A stretch of 64,000 nucleotides of DNA from Bacillota bacterium (GCA_023415775.1 JAEZJM010000021.1:248001-312000); one strand, 5' to 3'; positions 8,312-15,546 are shown, counted from the first letter of the stretch. A program made the numbers and translations. The notes: generated by a model from the letters alone, not told the origin.

Positions 8312-8515
8312 ATGCCAATATACGAATTCCGGTGCAATCAATGCAACGCCAAATTCGAACAGCTCTGCCGTCACGACTGGCAGGGCGCCGTCTCCTGCCC
8401 GGCCTGCGGCGCCACAGACCTCGCCAAAGCCCTGTCCGTCTTCCGCTCTTCGGGCAGCGGCGGCGGCAAAAACTGCGGCGGCTGCCCCGGCGGCAACTGC
8501 GCCTCCTGCAAATAG
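8312..8515 (+). CDS. FmdB-family zinc-ribbon protein
   Basis: 67 aa starting MPIYEFRCNQC, the FmdB/CxxC_CxxC_SSSS signature. Two CxxC knuckles (8/11 and about 30/33) should bind one zinc, followed by the serine/glycine-rich linker usual in the family. The tail adds a second cysteine cluster, CGGCPGGNCASC. Function is unknown; a regulatory role has been suggested for relatives. It starts 6 bp after the adenosyltransferase stop with no clear ribosome-binding site, so translation is probably coupled. Confidence 0.8.
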   Translation: MPIYEFRCNQCNAKFEQLCRHDWQGAVSCPACGATDLAKALSVFRSSGSGGGKNCGGCPGGNCASCK

Positions 8516-8851
8516 TTGTCACGGTAACGCTCCCTCCGTCATAAACTTATAGCGAGTATGTTGGGAAGGGGCGAGGAGCAGTGAAGCTGAAAGTCTACTC
8601 AATGTCCGTGCCGCGGCCACTGCGGAGATTTTTGCGGATTTTTTGTAAAAATGGCTAAATACGGCAATACTAATAACCGCCTAAAGCAGGCGGTTATTCA
8701 TTTTCTGCCTGTCGGCGGCCGTTGTCCGGCCATTTTCTTTCCCAATCCAAAAGCAGGAATATTTGCATTTGACAGAGAATTAAGAGTACCGCATTTACTC
8801 GCGCCGCACTACCGTGTGGGACAGGAACTATACCAGCAGGGGGGACTTGAT
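8516..8851 (+). other. 336-bp leader with two hairpins before the EF-G-like gene
   Basis: No gene is supported. A perfect 10-bp hairpin AATAACCGCC/GGCGGTTATT (8672-8681/8689-8698) is followed by CATTTTC, and a smaller GGCCG/CGGCC hairpin lies at about 8716-8731 before ATTTTCTTTCC. Upstream, 8560-8640 is purine-rich and contains CCGCGGCCACTGCGG. The layout could be a terminator or attenuator region; I cannot match it to a named riboswitch. Confidence 0.4.
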
Positions 8852-10936
8852 TTGAAAGAGTACAAAACCGACAAAATCCGGAATGTGGGCATCTTCGCTC
8901 ATGGTGGCGCCGGCAAGACTTCACTCGCGGAAGCACTCCTTTACAGCACCGGAGCTGTAAACCGTCTCGGCAAAGTAGACGACGGCACGGCCACCACCGA
9001 CTTCGAGCCCGAGGAAGTCAAACGCAAAGTAACGATCAGCACCGGTCTGGCCCCTTGCGAATGGCGCGACCATAAAATAAATTTCCTCGACACGCCGGGG
9101 TACGCCGACTTCGTCGCCGAAGTCAAAGGCACGCTCAGGGCCGTGGACGCCGCGCTAATCGTCCTCTGCGCCGCCTCCGGAGTCGAGGTCGGGACCGAAA
9201 ACGTCTGGAAATTCGCCGAAGAAGACAGCGTGCCCCGCTTTGCCTTCATCAACAAAATGGATCGTGAAAACGCCGACTTCTATGCCACCGTCGATCAGAT
9301 GAAAGAAAAATTCGGCAACAACATCTTCCCCATCCAAATACCCATCGGCGCCCAGGACACCTTCAAAGGCATCGTCGACCTTGTCAAAATGAAAGCCTAC
9401 ACCCCGGCAAACGCCCAGGGCACCCAGTACACCGAAGGCGACATCCCCGCCGACCTCCAGGACAAGGCCGACGAAGCCAGGCTCGCCATGATCGAAGCCG
9501 CAGCCGAAGCCGACGACGACCTCCTCGCCAAATACCTCGAAGGCGAAGAACTCAGCGACGAAGAAATCCGCACCGGCCTTGTAAAAGGCGCGGCCCAGGG
9601 TAAATTCTGCCCCGTCCTGTGCGGCGCGGCCTATAAGAACATCGGCGCCCAGCAGCTCCTCGACGCCGTCATCGCCTACGCCCCCTCGCCGGAAAACACC
9701 GTCGCCAAAGGGCATCACCCCACCACCAAGGACCCCGTCGAACGCAAAACCGGCGACCCCTTCGCCGCCCTCGTCTTCAAAACCACCGCCGACCCCTTCG
9801 TCGGCCGCCTCAGCTACATCCGCGTCTTCTCCGGCCAGCTCAAGCCCGACTCCACCCTCTACAACGCCAGCCGCGAAAAAAGCGAGCGCATCGGCAACAT
9901 CTTCACCATGCGCGGCAAAACCCAGGACACCCTCACCGTAGCCAACACCGGCGACATCGTCGTCGTTGCTAAGATGGCCGAGACCAAGACCGGCGACACC
10001 ATCTGCGACAAAGACAAACCCGTCGTCTTCGAGCCCATCGCCTACCCCAAACCCATGTTCACCCTGGCCGTCGAAGCCAAAAACAAGGGCGACGAAGACA
10101 AGATCGGCAACGCCCTCGCCCGCATGGCCGACGAAGACCCCACCTTCACCCTCGAAAAGAACCTCGAAACCCACCAACTCCTCGCCAGCGGCATAAGCGA
10201 CATGCACATCGACGTCATCGCCGAGCGCATGAAACGTAAATTCGGCGTCGACGTCAAACTCAGCGACCCGCGCATCCCCTACCGCGAATCCATCCGTTCC
10301 AGCGTCAAAGTCGAATACAAACACAAAAAACAAAGCGGCGGCCACGGCCAATACGGCCACGTATGGCTCCAGCTCGACCCGCTGACCACCGGCGCCGGCT
10401 TCGAATTCGCCGAATCCATCTTCGGCGGCGCCGTCCCCCGCCAATACTTCCCGGCCGTCGAAAAAGGCGTCCGCGAAGCAATGGCCAACGGCATCATCGC
10501 CGGCTACCCCGTCACCGACATGAAAGTCACCCTCGTCGACGGCTCCTATCACGACGTCGACTCCTCGGAAATGGCCTTCAAAATCGCCGCCTCCGGCGCC
10601 ATCAAAAAAGGCGCCCTCCAGGCCAAGCCCATCCTCCTCGAGCCTGTCTACGGCGTTGAAGTCATCGTTCCCGAATCCTACATGGGCGACATCATCGGCG
10701 ACTTCAACAGCCGCCGCGGCCGCATCCTCGGCATGGAGCCGATAGGAGGGGGCCTCGGCGTAGTCCGCGCCCAGGCGCCGCTCACCGAAGTCGTCCGCTA
10801 CTCCATCGACCTCCGCTCCATGACCCAGGGGCGCGGCAAATTCGACATGTCCTTCGACCACTACGAAGAAGTCCCGCAGCGCATCGCCGAAGGCATCATT
10901 GCCGCCTACAAAAAAGACAAAGAGGACGAAGAATAA
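8852..10936 (+). CDS. EF-G-like translational GTPase (FusA paralogue type)
   Basis: 694 aa with the five-domain EF-G layout. G motifs: AHGGAGKTSLAEAL (P-loop), DTPGYADF (G3), NKMD (G4); domain IV contains GGHGQYGHV. The P-loop and switch region differ from housekeeping FusA, which reads AHIDAGKTTTTERIL, and match the divergent EF-G-like proteins that accompany a canonical FusA elsewhere. TTG 8852 is chosen because GGGGGA lies 8 bp before it and the frame then begins LKEYKTDKIRNVGIFAHGG. The role, whether in translocation, recycling or a specialised step, is not deducible. A terminator follows. Confidence 0.88.
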   Translation: MKEYKTDKIRNVGIFAHGGAGKTSLAEALLYSTGAVNRLGKVDDGTATTDFEPEEVKRKVTISTGLAPCEWRDHKINFLDTPGYADFVAEVKGTLRAVDAALIVLCAASGVEVGTENVWKFAEEDSVPRFAFINKMDRENADFYATVDQMKEKFGNNIFPIQIPIGAQDTFKGIVDLVKMKAYTPANAQGTQYTEGDIPADLQDKADEARLAMIEAAAEADDDLLAKYLEGEELSDEEIRTGLVKGAAQGKFCPVLCGAAYKNIGAQQLLDAVIAYAPSPENTVAKGHHPTTKDPVERKTGDPFAALVFKTTADPFVGRLSYIRVFSGQLKPDSTLYNASREKSERIGNIFTMRGKTQDTLTVANTGDIVVVAKMAETKTGDTICDKDKPVVFEPIAYPKPMFTLAVEAKNKGDEDKIGNALARMADEDPTFTLEKNLETHQLLASGISDMHIDVIAERMKRKFGVDVKLSDPRIPYRESIRSSVKVEYKHKKQSGGHGQYGHVWLQLDPLTTGAGFEFAESIFGGAVPRQYFPAVEKGVREAMANGIIAGYPVTDMKVTLVDGSYHDVDSSEMAFKIAASGAIKKGALQAKPILLEPVYGVEVIVPESYMGDIIGDFNSRRGRILGMEPIGGGLGVVRAQAPLTEVVRYSIDLRSMTQGRGKFDMSFDHYEEVPQRIAEGIIAAYKKDKEDEE

Positions 10937-10946
10937 ACAACGCGAA

Positions 10947-10978
10947 AACGCCGCCAATCACTGGCGGCGTTCCCTTTT
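10947..10978 (+). terminator. Intrinsic terminator after the EF-G-like gene
   Basis: Perfect 10-bp stem AACGCCGCCA/TGGCGGCGTT, 5-nt loop, then CCCTTTTCC. Nearly the same hairpin recurs at 11718-11746. Confidence 0.8.
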
Positions 10979-11012
10979 CCTGCAGAGGGCGGTTGAGTGA
11001 CAACCATGCAAC

Positions 11013-11630
11013 TTATCGGTGATGCCAGGGGCGGTGCCAGGGTCGATGCCAGGTGCGGTGCCAGTGCCCCCGGTAGTAGCCATGGTGACCGCGATGCCAC
11101 CAGTAGTTGTGGCCGACAATGATAACCGTCCGGCTAGGAACGTAGCGCACCTGTTCTGTTTCCTGCTGCAGCGTGAACTTATAGTCCCCGGGGTGCCAGC
11201 CCTCCCGGCCGATAAATATCGCGGCCGGATCGGACTCGGCGCCGTCCAGCGACAAATTGAACGCAACGTAACTCCCGCCGTCGATAAACATATCGATAGC
11301 AGCCGTGTCGCCGAGATTGGTGAACTGGAACGTTACCTTAGACCGGTCGCCGCTCACCCGGAAAAAATCGTCGCCCCCCTTAGACTTCCCGAAAGTATCC
11401 CGGAACACGCCGTCGGTCCGGATAGTGCCGCTGAACACATGCCTGCTCCCGTCGGTACTCGTCCGCAGATGCAAACCATCTCTATCCTGCCAGATAAAAA
11501 AACCGGTACTGCGTCCCGGATCGAACGCCTCCGGCCTGTCCTCCAGATTGGGCGAATAAGCCGCCGCATAGCCGGTAAAGCCGAGCACCGCCAGCAGCAC
11601 CAAAACAAAAACCGTCATCCGTTTCATCAT
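11013..11630 (-). CDS. Secreted protein of unknown function with histidine/tryptophan-rich tail
   Basis: 205 aa with a clear signal peptide (KRMTVFVLVLLAVLGF, likely cleavage near AAA-YS). The middle is predicted beta-rich (FFIWQDRDGLHLRTSTD; VTFQFTNLGDTAAIDMF). The last ~30 residues are a His/Trp/Arg-rich run with repeated HRPW units, encoded by imperfect tandem repeats at about 11022-11070; metal binding is plausible. GGGAG at 11636-11640 serves ATG 11630 (5-nt spacing) or 11627 (8-nt); the longer frame to 11696 lacks a ribosome-binding site. I do not recognise the family. It lies between tRNA-Gln and a tRNA-like scar. Confidence 0.7.
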   Translation of the reverse strand: MMKRMTVFVLVLLAVLGFTGYAAAYSPNLEDRPEAFDPGRSTGFFIWQDRDGLHLRTSTDGSRHVFSGTIRTDGVFRDTFGKSKGGDDFFRVSGDRSKVTFQFTNLGDTAAIDMFIDGGSYVAFNLSLDGAESDPAAIFIGREGWHPGDYKFTLQQETEQVRYVPSRTVIIVGHNYWWHRGHHGYYRGHWHRTWHRPWHRPWHHR

Positions 11631-11717
11631 ATCCGCTCCCTTCAACAAATACAGAATATAACAATAATGTGACAAGAATATGACAAAAATGCCCACCTGC
11701 GCTTGCCCTCAGGCAAC

Positions 11718-11746
11718 GCAAAAACGCCGCCAGTAACTGGCGGCGT
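11718..11746 (-). terminator. Terminator of tRNA-Gln
   Basis: Read on the minus strand: ACGCCGCCAG, 3-nt loop, CTGGCGGCGT, then TTTT, 12 bp past the tRNA 3' end. Confidence 0.8.
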
Positions 11747-11757
11747 CTCTTTTCTTC

Positions 11758-11832
11758 TGGCAGGGGCGGCTGGATTCGAACCAACGCATGACGGAGTCAA
11801 AGTCCGTTGCCTTACCACTTGGCGACGCCCCT
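11758..11832 (-). tRNA. tRNA-Gln(TTG)
   Basis: 75 nt with encoded CCA. Acceptor AGGGGCG pairs with CGCCCCT. Anticodon stem ACGGA/TCCGT holds loop CTTTGAC, anticodon TTG (codon CAA). T-loop GGTTCGAATCC is intact. Confidence 0.96.
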
Positions 11833-11888
11833 ATATGAGGTTCCTTTAAATCCAATATACCACGGCAGTACGGTACGCCGCAACTCTT

Positions 11889-12096
11889 GCGAAGAACGCA
11901 GGCTGTGCGCCGGAGCTGCGGCTGAACGCGCCGTAAGGCTCGGGCCGACACAGCCGTACCGTCGCCAACGGACATCCGTGTCCGATGGCTCCTCGCCCGG
12001 CCGTCCATGGCCGGGCGTACGTTCGTGTTACCGGCTTCCTTCGCCAACGGCGCGGTAACAGCCTCCGCAACGGCGCAGCACGCCTGCCTTCTCCGC
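11889..12096 (+). repeat. Family A structured repeat, copy 1
   Basis: 208 bp. Ends are imperfect inverted repeats GCGAAGAACGCAGGC and (reverse complement of the right end) GCGGAGAAGGCAGGC. Inside: the invariant ACGCGCCGT paired with ACGGCGCG, a hairpin CGGAC-ATCCGT-GTCCG, and the central hairpin GCCCGGCC-GTCCAT-GGCCGGGC. Other copies: 42843-43052 (-), 53561-53769 (+), 53842-54050 (-). No open frame is conserved between copies. Confidence 0.85.
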
Positions 12097-12117
12097 CGCC
12101 TTCTTTCATTCCTGTAC

Positions 12118-12149
12118 TACAAAAGAAGATAGCCTTTTCGGCTGTCTTC
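12118..12149 (-). terminator. Terminator stranded beyond the tRNA-Pro insert
   Basis: On the minus strand GAAGACAGCC, 5-nt loop, GGCTATCTTC, then TTTT. It lies just past the tRNA-Pro 3' remnant, so it was probably the original terminator of tRNA-Pro(CGG) before the insertion. Confidence 0.65.
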
Positions 12150-12154
12150 TTCTT

Positions 12155-12180
12155 GTCGGGGCGACAGGATTTGAACCTGC
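12155..12180 (-). other. tRNA-Pro 3'-end remnant, candidate attachment-site duplicate
   Basis: 26 bp identical to 12799-12824, the T arm and 3' acceptor side of tRNA-Pro(CGG), in the same orientation. The match ends abruptly at 12181 where AT-rich sequence begins. It marks the far end of a 644-bp insertion unit. Confidence 0.85.
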
Positions 12181-12194
12181 CAAATATATTACTT

Positions 12195-12620
12195 CTAGTA
12201 CCGCCACCATTCTACAACATTTGCTCTATGGTGCTTATTGTTTAAATCAGTAATTTCAACAGTGCAATTATAACTGGGTAATTCTAAATTAGGCACTGTC
12301 TTACTTAGTTTTGTTTTGTTCAAATCAAAATCTATATATATGTATGCATCAATAACATGATTAATAGTCAATTTTTCAGATGAAAGCAATCGTATGAAAT
12401 TTTCCTTTAAATATACCAAGGAAAGTAGTAATACAGGGACATTATAGACTCCGGGCTCTATCCTCATGTTTTTCACATCAATCTTTATATTGGGTTCTTG
12501 CGAGTCTTTTGCAATAATAAAAATATGTTCAACCACAAAATTACCTTCGAGATAAGTCATCATGCTCAAGTAACTATGGGCTAAATTATGACCTACACTT
12601 TTTAGTGATTTCAAACCCAT
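12195..12620 (-). CDS. Hypothetical protein, cargo of the tRNA-Pro insert
   Basis: 141 aa, no signal peptide or membrane segment, AT-rich with AT-ending codons unlike neighbours. It begins MGLKSLKSVGHNLAHSYLSM and is predicted as mixed alpha/beta with a stretch YIYIDFDLN. AAGGGGGC lies 8 bp before the ATG. I do not recognise a family. Single small genes in such inserts are often immunity or defence proteins, but nothing in this sequence proves that. The stop lies 15 bp from the left attachment-like repeat. Confidence 0.65.
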   Translation of the reverse strand: MGLKSLKSVGHNLAHSYLSMMTYLEGNFVVEHIFIIAKDSQEPNIKIDVKNMRIEPGVYNVPVLLLSLVYLKENFIRLLSSEKLTINHVIDAYIYIDFDLNKTKLSKTVPNLELPSYNCTVEITDLNNKHHRANVVEWWRY

Positions 12621-12757
12621 GATTTGCCCCCTTTACATGTCTTGATGTACAATAAATATTATTTTGGGTATCCCCCAAATATCCTTTTATAGACTATCGT
12701 GAATAGAATATACAACTTTAGGGTAGAAATCCTTTTGCCATAAGCAAGTTGCAATAG

Positions 12758-12791
12758 AAAAAAATACCGACCACTACTGGTCGGTATTTTT
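12758..12791. terminator. Bidirectional terminator inside the tRNA-Pro insert
   Basis: Perfect 13-bp stem AAAATACCGACCA/TGGTCGGTATTTT with loop CTAC. On the minus strand it follows tRNA-Pro by a few bases and appears to replace the displaced terminator at 12118-12149. Confidence 0.8.
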
Positions 12792-12796
12792 ATGCC

Positions 12797-12873
12797 TGGT
12801 CGGGGCGACAGGATTTGAACCTGCGACCTTTCGGTCCCGAACCGAACGCGCTACCAAACTGCGCTACGCCCCG
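12797..12873 (-). tRNA. tRNA-Pro(CGG)
   Basis: 77 nt with encoded CCA. Acceptor CGGGGCG/CGCCCCG is perfect. Anticodon stem TTCGG/CCGAA with loop TTCGGGA gives anticodon CGG (codon CCG). Its D arm matches tRNA-Pro(GGG) at 912. Its 3' 26 nt are duplicated at 12155-12180. Confidence 0.97.
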
Positions 12874-12889
12874 TCATTCAACGTTACTT

Positions 12890-12919
12890 AGTATACACCA
12901 AGGTGACGGAAAAAGTCAA
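12890..12919 (-). promoter_or_regulatory. Promoter of tRNA-Pro(CGG)
   Basis: Minus strand TTGACT (12919-12914), 18-bp spacer, TATACT (12895-12890), 16 bp before the tRNA 5' end. Confidence 0.65.
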
Positions 12920-12975
12920 CATGATAGACCTGGAAAGAGAGCCTAAAAATATATTAATTATCGGCCAAACAATGG

Positions 12976-13002
12976 ACAGGATTTTTCCTTTTTTGGGCGA
13001 AT
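12976..13002 (+). promoter_or_regulatory. Sigma-H-like promoter of the NlpC/P60 gene
   Basis: AGGATTT (12978-12984), 11-bp spacer, GGCGAAT (12996-13002). This fits the Bacillus sigma-H pattern AGGAWWW-N11/12-RnnGAAT and shares GGCGAAT with the spoVS promoter here. Confidence 0.5.
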
Positions 13003-13039
13003 CGTTCAAATTACCACTCTAAAAGCGGGGGTCGATAGC

Positions 13040-13735
13040 ATGAAGCGAACGAAAAAGGTCGTATTCACCGTCATAATCGCTCTGCTCATCGCCACCGCCG
13101 CCGCCCTGGCTGCGCCCTCCCCGCTCCTCAAACAGGGAATGAGCGGCGACGATATATACAAGCTCCAGATAAAATTGCTGGAGTTCGGCTACTACGAAGA
13201 CACACCCGACGGCACCTTCGGCTCGCGGACCAAGGCCGCCGTCCAGGAATTCCAGCTCGACATCGGCTTAGCCGCCGACGGCGTCGTTGGCCCCGCCACC
13301 ATGGCCGCCCTGCGCGACTACAAACCCGCCGCCGGCAAGGCTAGCCGCGCTCCGGGCGACAGCCGCAAAGGCCAGCAGCTCGTCGCCTTCGCCAAACAAT
13401 TCGTCGGCGTCCCGTACGTCTGGGCCGGCCGTTCGCCGGGCGGCTTCGACTGCTCGGGCTTCATCTCTTACGTCTACGGTAATTTCGGCGTCCCGCTGCC
13501 GCGGATGGCCGACGGCCAGTTCGAAGTCGGCGCCCCCGTCAGCCGCCGCGACCTCAACTACGGCGACCTCGTCTTCTTCAGCACCTACGAACCCGGCCCG
13601 TCTCACGTCGGCATCTACATCGGCGGCGGCAAATTCATCCACGCCAGCTCCGGCGCCGCAGAAGTCACCATAACCCCGATGTCCGCGCAATACTATCTCG
13701 AGCGCTATCTTGGCGCAAGACGAGTCATAAGATGA
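13040..13735 (+). CDS. Secreted peptidoglycan endopeptidase (PG_binding_1 + NlpC/P60)
   Basis: Cell-wall hydrolase cleaving peptide stems. 231 aa: signal peptide 1-25 (VVFTVIIALLIATAAALAA), a peptidoglycan-binding domain about 30-93 (LLKQGMSGDDIYKLQIKL, DGTFGSRTKAAVQEFQ), linker, then NlpC/P60 about 110-230. The catalytic Cys is in FDCSGF, the His in SHVGIYIG, and FIHAS follows. The sigma-H-like promoter suggests use at the onset of sporulation or stationary phase. It ends in a terminator shared with the convergent DUF4127 gene. Confidence 0.93.
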   Translation: MKRTKKVVFTVIIALLIATAAALAAPSPLLKQGMSGDDIYKLQIKLLEFGYYEDTPDGTFGSRTKAAVQEFQLDIGLAADGVVGPATMAALRDYKPAAGKASRAPGDSRKGQQLVAFAKQFVGVPYVWAGRSPGGFDCSGFISYVYGNFGVPLPRMADGQFEVGAPVSRRDLNYGDLVFFSTYEPGPSHVGIYIGGGKFIHASSGAAEVTITPMSAQYYLERYLGARRVIR

Positions 13736-13745
13736 ATACAAAAAA

Positions 13746-13780
13746 AGAACCTGGACATAATCCAGGTTCTTTCAATTTTT
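13746..13780. terminator. Bidirectional terminator between convergent genes
   Basis: Perfect 10-bp stem AGAACCTGGA/TCCAGGTTCT, loop CATAA, then TTCAATTTTT on the plus strand and an A-run on the other side that gives T's on the minus strand. Confidence 0.85.
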
Positions 13781-15461
13781 ACTCATCCATTACCACGAAA
13801 CTCAGCGTCGGTTCCAGCCACACCTCGAACGTCCGCTGCCAGGGCAGGCGGCTCTTCACCGTCAACCCATTCACCACATACCGCTTCCCATCGGCGCTCA
13901 GCGCCGGCAGAGACCGTCCCGCCAGCCCTTCGCGCAGCAGCGCATCCGCCCGGTCGGCCATCAGGCCGCTTATCCAGCCGTCGACCCGCGGCAGATGTCC
14001 GCCGAGATTATAAGGATCGACCTTGAACTTCTTCAGCCGGTTGTTCACGTACGGCTGGACATCCTTCTGATAATACCAGTCGTCCAGCATCCGGCTCGTC
14101 AGAAACTCCAGCTGGTGCCTATACAGCGCCAGCGGCGCCATCTCCCGTCCCTGGCGATCCAGCGCCGCGGTGAAAATCGCCGCCTGGGTCACCGCCGTCC
14201 CCACCGAATTGCTCGTCGTGTTCCAGCCCGCATATGCGGCCAGACGCGTCAGATCGACGCCTTCCTTGATGAGGTGGGGCAGCAGCGTCTCCTCGGCGAA
14301 GAAATGCTCGCTGAGATCCACCACCGCCACGCGGTGGCCGGCCGACATCAGCTCGCCCACCGTGCGGGCGGCCGACGCCAGCAGCCCCTGACCCGTCTTG
14401 GCGGTACCGACATGGACGAACAGCACAAAATCGGCATCTTCTGCCCGCTGGACCGGCACGCCGCCGATCAGGCCGACCTTCTCGGCGATCGTGCGCGCCA
14501 CCGAGTGCGGCATATACGGCATAACCATCCCCTGCGCCCCCGCATGGGAATACTGCACAAACACCCGCGGCCGGTAGGCGGCCGACAGCGACGCCACCCG
14601 TCCTAGCAGCGTCAGCGCCACCTCGTCCGTCCCGCGGGTTATAAACACCCGCTCCGCCAGAACGGGACGATGGCTGACATAATAATTCAGGCGGCTTTTC
14701 AGCATATTCGGCAGCCCGAAGGGGAAGCCGTCGTCCTGGCCGATCACCAGCCCGGACAGCACACCCTCCTCGGCCATCGCCACCAGGCGGAAATTAAGCT
14801 GCGTGTTGGCCTCGTACAGCGAAAGATAACGGTTCACCACCGCAGGCGGAATCTGGGCCGACACCCGCGCAAGCTTATCCCTGTCCAGCGGGTTCTCGAA
14901 CGTCAGCACCACGTCCTTGAGGACCGAATACTCCAGCATCTTTTTCTGATAGCGGGCCGAATCGGCATTGTCGGCTACCAGCAGGCGGGGAATAATACTG
15001 AAAGCATAAATCTTCAGCCGCGGGTTTTGCCTGTGCAGTTCCGCCAGCGCCCCTAAAGTCGCCTCGGCGTCGGCCGCCGTGCCTTCGCCCAGCCGCGATG
15101 CCAGCAGCCCCCCGTGCAGCAGCATATCCACCGACACGATCGCCGCGTCGGCGGTCGGCGCCTTGTCGCGCAGCCAGTCGCGCAGGCCGGCGCGGTCAGC
15201 CGGCGTACGGTACTTGTCCAACAGCTCCGGCGGCGGCAGCACGAGGCGGATGCCGGCCAGCCTTGCCAACTGCTCCACGAACTGCGTGCACGGCGGACGG
15301 CTGTCGAGCGGTACCAGCAGGACCGTCATACCGACTGGTGCCGACGCGGGCAGGGCCACCGGCTGCGCGGTGCGGATATGGCCGAAATTGAACTGCAGCG
15401 CCGCCGCCGCGGCGGCAGCCGCCAGGATAATCGTCAGGCAGCACAGGAAACGTCTGAACAT
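13779..15461 (-). CDS. DUF4127 family exported protein
   Basis: 560 aa. The N-terminal hydrophobic segment (LCCLTIILAAAAAAAAL) is a signal peptide or anchor. The domain opens with the family hallmark LVPLDSRPPCTQFV, followed by VSVDMLLHGGLLASR and VIGQDDGFPFG, all typical of DUF4127. Biochemical function of this family is not established as far as I know; conserved Asp/Arg/His clusters suggest an enzyme. GAGGTGATTT lies before the ATG. It stands alone between a terminator and the rsmD promoter region. Confidence 0.85.
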   Translation of the reverse strand: MFRRFLCCLTIILAAAAAAAALQFNFGHIRTAQPVALPASAPVGMTVLLVPLDSRPPCTQFVEQLARLAGIRLVLPPPELLDKYRTPADRAGLRDWLRDKAPTADAAIVSVDMLLHGGLLASRLGEGTAADAEATLGALAELHRQNPRLKIYAFSIIPRLLVADNADSARYQKKMLEYSVLKDVVLTFENPLDRDKLARVSAQIPPAVVNRYLSLYEANTQLNFRLVAMAEEGVLSGLVIGQDDGFPFGLPNMLKSRLNYYVSHRPVLAERVFITRGTDEVALTLLGRVASLSAAYRPRVFVQYSHAGAQGMVMPYMPHSVARTIAEKVGLIGGVPVQRAEDADFVLFVHVGTAKTGQGLLASAARTVGELMSAGHRVAVVDLSEHFFAEETLLPHLIKEGVDLTRLAAYAGWNTTSNSVGTAVTQAAIFTAALDRQGREMAPLALYRHQLEFLTSRMLDDWYYQKDVQPYVNNRLKKFKVDPYNLGGHLPRVDGWISGLMADRADALLREGLAGRSLPALSADGKRYVVNGLTVKSRLPWQRTFEVWLEPTLSFVVMDE

Positions 15462-15546
15462 AAATCACCTCAGAACATGCTTAGCCTACAAGGATTTCGA
15501 CCCCGGCGTCCGAAATCCTGTAAACACGGGAATTTCTCGCGGGAAC

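Larger units (their letters stand above)
12155..12824. mobile_element. Miniature one-gene insert at the 3' end of tRNA-Pro(CGG)
   Basis: Perfect 26-bp direct repeats of the tRNA 3' end (12155-12180, 12799-12824) enclose AT-rich DNA unlike its surroundings. The DNA carries one 141-codon gene and its own 13-bp-stem terminator next to the tRNA. No integrase is present, so it would have to be mobilised in trans or be a decayed remnant. Inferred from structure only. Confidence 0.65.

Noticed and set aside
8555..8640. Cobalamin riboswitch after the cobalamin adenosyltransferase genes
   Set aside because: GGGAA and CCACTG fragments recall a B12 box, but order and spacing do not fit and the region lies downstream of the B12 gene.
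9155..10957. 600-codon minus-strand open frame
   Set aside because: Antisense to the EF-G-like gene, with Gly/Val/Asp-rich composition and no motif.
11807..12245. Short frames across tRNA-Gln and family A copy 1
   Set aside because: They read through a tRNA and a structured repeat and are not conserved between repeat copies.
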